Source of the DNA: Chloroflexota bacterium
GTDB lineage: Bacteria > Chloroflexota > Dormibacteria > CF-121
Length of the DNA: 14,403 bases
Direction of reading: 5' to 3'
NCBI GenBank assembly: GCA_005880605.1
Contig: VBIS01000099.1
Span: 1 to 14,403 of the forward strand
How positions within the stretch are numbered: position 1 is the stretch's first letter; every line of letters begins with the position of its first letter. A program made the position numbers and the translations under genes. This document shows, one piece after another, positions 14,010-14,403 of the stretch. The notes below the pieces were generated by a model. The model was not told the origin of the DNA. It did no database searches and saw nothing but the letters and a program-made list of their open reading frames with translations.

Positions 14010-14403
14010 GTCCCGAGATCTCGATCATCATCCCGGCCTTCAACGAGGCGGGGCGGCTCCCAGCGACGCTCGACCGGGTCCAGCACTTTCTCGAGACCTC
14101 CCGCCTCAGCGCCGAGGTGATCGTGGTCGACGACGGCAGCCGTGATGCCACCGCCGAGGTGGTGCGCCAGCGGGCGGCTGCCTGGCCCCAGCTTCAACTG
14201 GTGGCGTCCGCTCGCAACCTCGGGAAGGGCGCGGCGGTGCAGCTCGGAATGGCGCAGGCGCGTGGTCGATATCGCATCTTCAGCGATGCGGACCTCAGCG
14301 TCCCCATCGATGACCTGGAAAAGCTGTTGCGACCGCTGCGCAGCGGCGCGGGGGTCGCCATCGCGTCGCGCGGGCTGAAGGATTCACAGGTCGAGCTGCA
14401 CCA
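14006..14403 (+). CDS. GT2 glycosyltransferase, polyprenyl-phosphate-glucose synthase type, 3' end outside window
   Basis: The first 132 residues of a second GT2 enzyme, cut by the window edge. It begins MSPEISIIIPAFNEAGRL and shows VIVVDDGSRDAT (38-49), SARNLGKGAAVQLGMAQARG (68-87), DAD (94-96) in FSDADLSVPIDDLEKLL, and AIASRGLKDSQVELH. The N-x-G-K-G-A-A-V and D-A-D-L-S-x-P blocks are typical of the ALG5/DPG-synthase-like branch, which makes polyprenyl-phosphate glucose or related sugars. It is thus close to, but distinct from, the preceding GT2 (NRGYGAALRSGF). GTG 14006-14008 overlaps the previous stop (GTGA). Further domains, such as C-terminal membrane spans, could follow outside the window. 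Confidence 0.9.
   Translation, partial: MSPEISIIIPAFNEAGRLPATLDRVQHFLETSRLSAEVIVVDDGSRDATAEVVRQRAAAWPQLQLVASARNLGKGAAVQLGMAQARGRYRIFSDADLSVPIDDLEKLLRPLRSGAGVAIASRGLKDSQVELH

Overview
The window is a densely packed, GC-rich bacterial segment (roughly two thirds G+C by eye). Only about 170 bases lie outside genes, and GTG starts outnumber ATG starts. I see no tRNA, rRNA, CRISPR, insertion sequence or phage gene. Gene content and order suggest an uncultured lineage of the Terrabacteria type; Chloroflexota or Dormibacterota is my best guess. The clues are the atp genes followed directly by murA and an mreB/mbl-like gene, a MurA with Asp in place of the catalytic Cys, and envelope-glycan genes without recognisable lipopolysaccharide genes. 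The phylum assignment is an inference.

Bases 1-4426 hold the 3' part of an F1Fo ATP synthase operon: atpA (5' end outside the window), atpG, atpD and atpC, encoding the alpha, gamma, beta and epsilon subunits of F1. Alpha and beta carry unusual Lys/Glu/Pro-rich tails. Bases 4458-6764 hold murA (first committed step of peptidoglycan precursor synthesis) and a divergent actin-like MreB/Mbl homologue. The order atp - murA - mbl recalls Bacillus, here without the sporulation genes found between murA and mbl there.

Bases 6761-14403 form a cell-surface glycan cluster. It contains a GT9 (heptosyltransferase-family) protein, a GT4 glycosyltransferase with an apparent CTG start, a GT4 on the opposite strand that lacks about 41 residues of its C-terminal nucleotide-binding domain, a third GT4, and a WecG/TagA-type GT26. 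These are followed by a multi-membrane-span GT-C-like protein and two GT2 enzymes resembling polyprenyl-phosphate-sugar synthases, the second running off the window.

A likely working model (inference) is that the GT9, GT4 and GT26 enzymes assemble a surface oligosaccharide on a lipid carrier in the cytoplasm. The GT2 enzymes would charge polyprenyl phosphate with a sugar, and the GT-C protein would use that sugar outside the membrane. All genes but one read forward, mostly with 4-base stop/start overlaps, so energy, wall and glycan genes may be co-transcribed up to the inverted GT4. The observations most worth checking are the Asp-type MurA, the altered nucleotide site of the MreB-like protein, the deleted GT4, the non-canonical start, the altered GT26 motif and the F1 tails.
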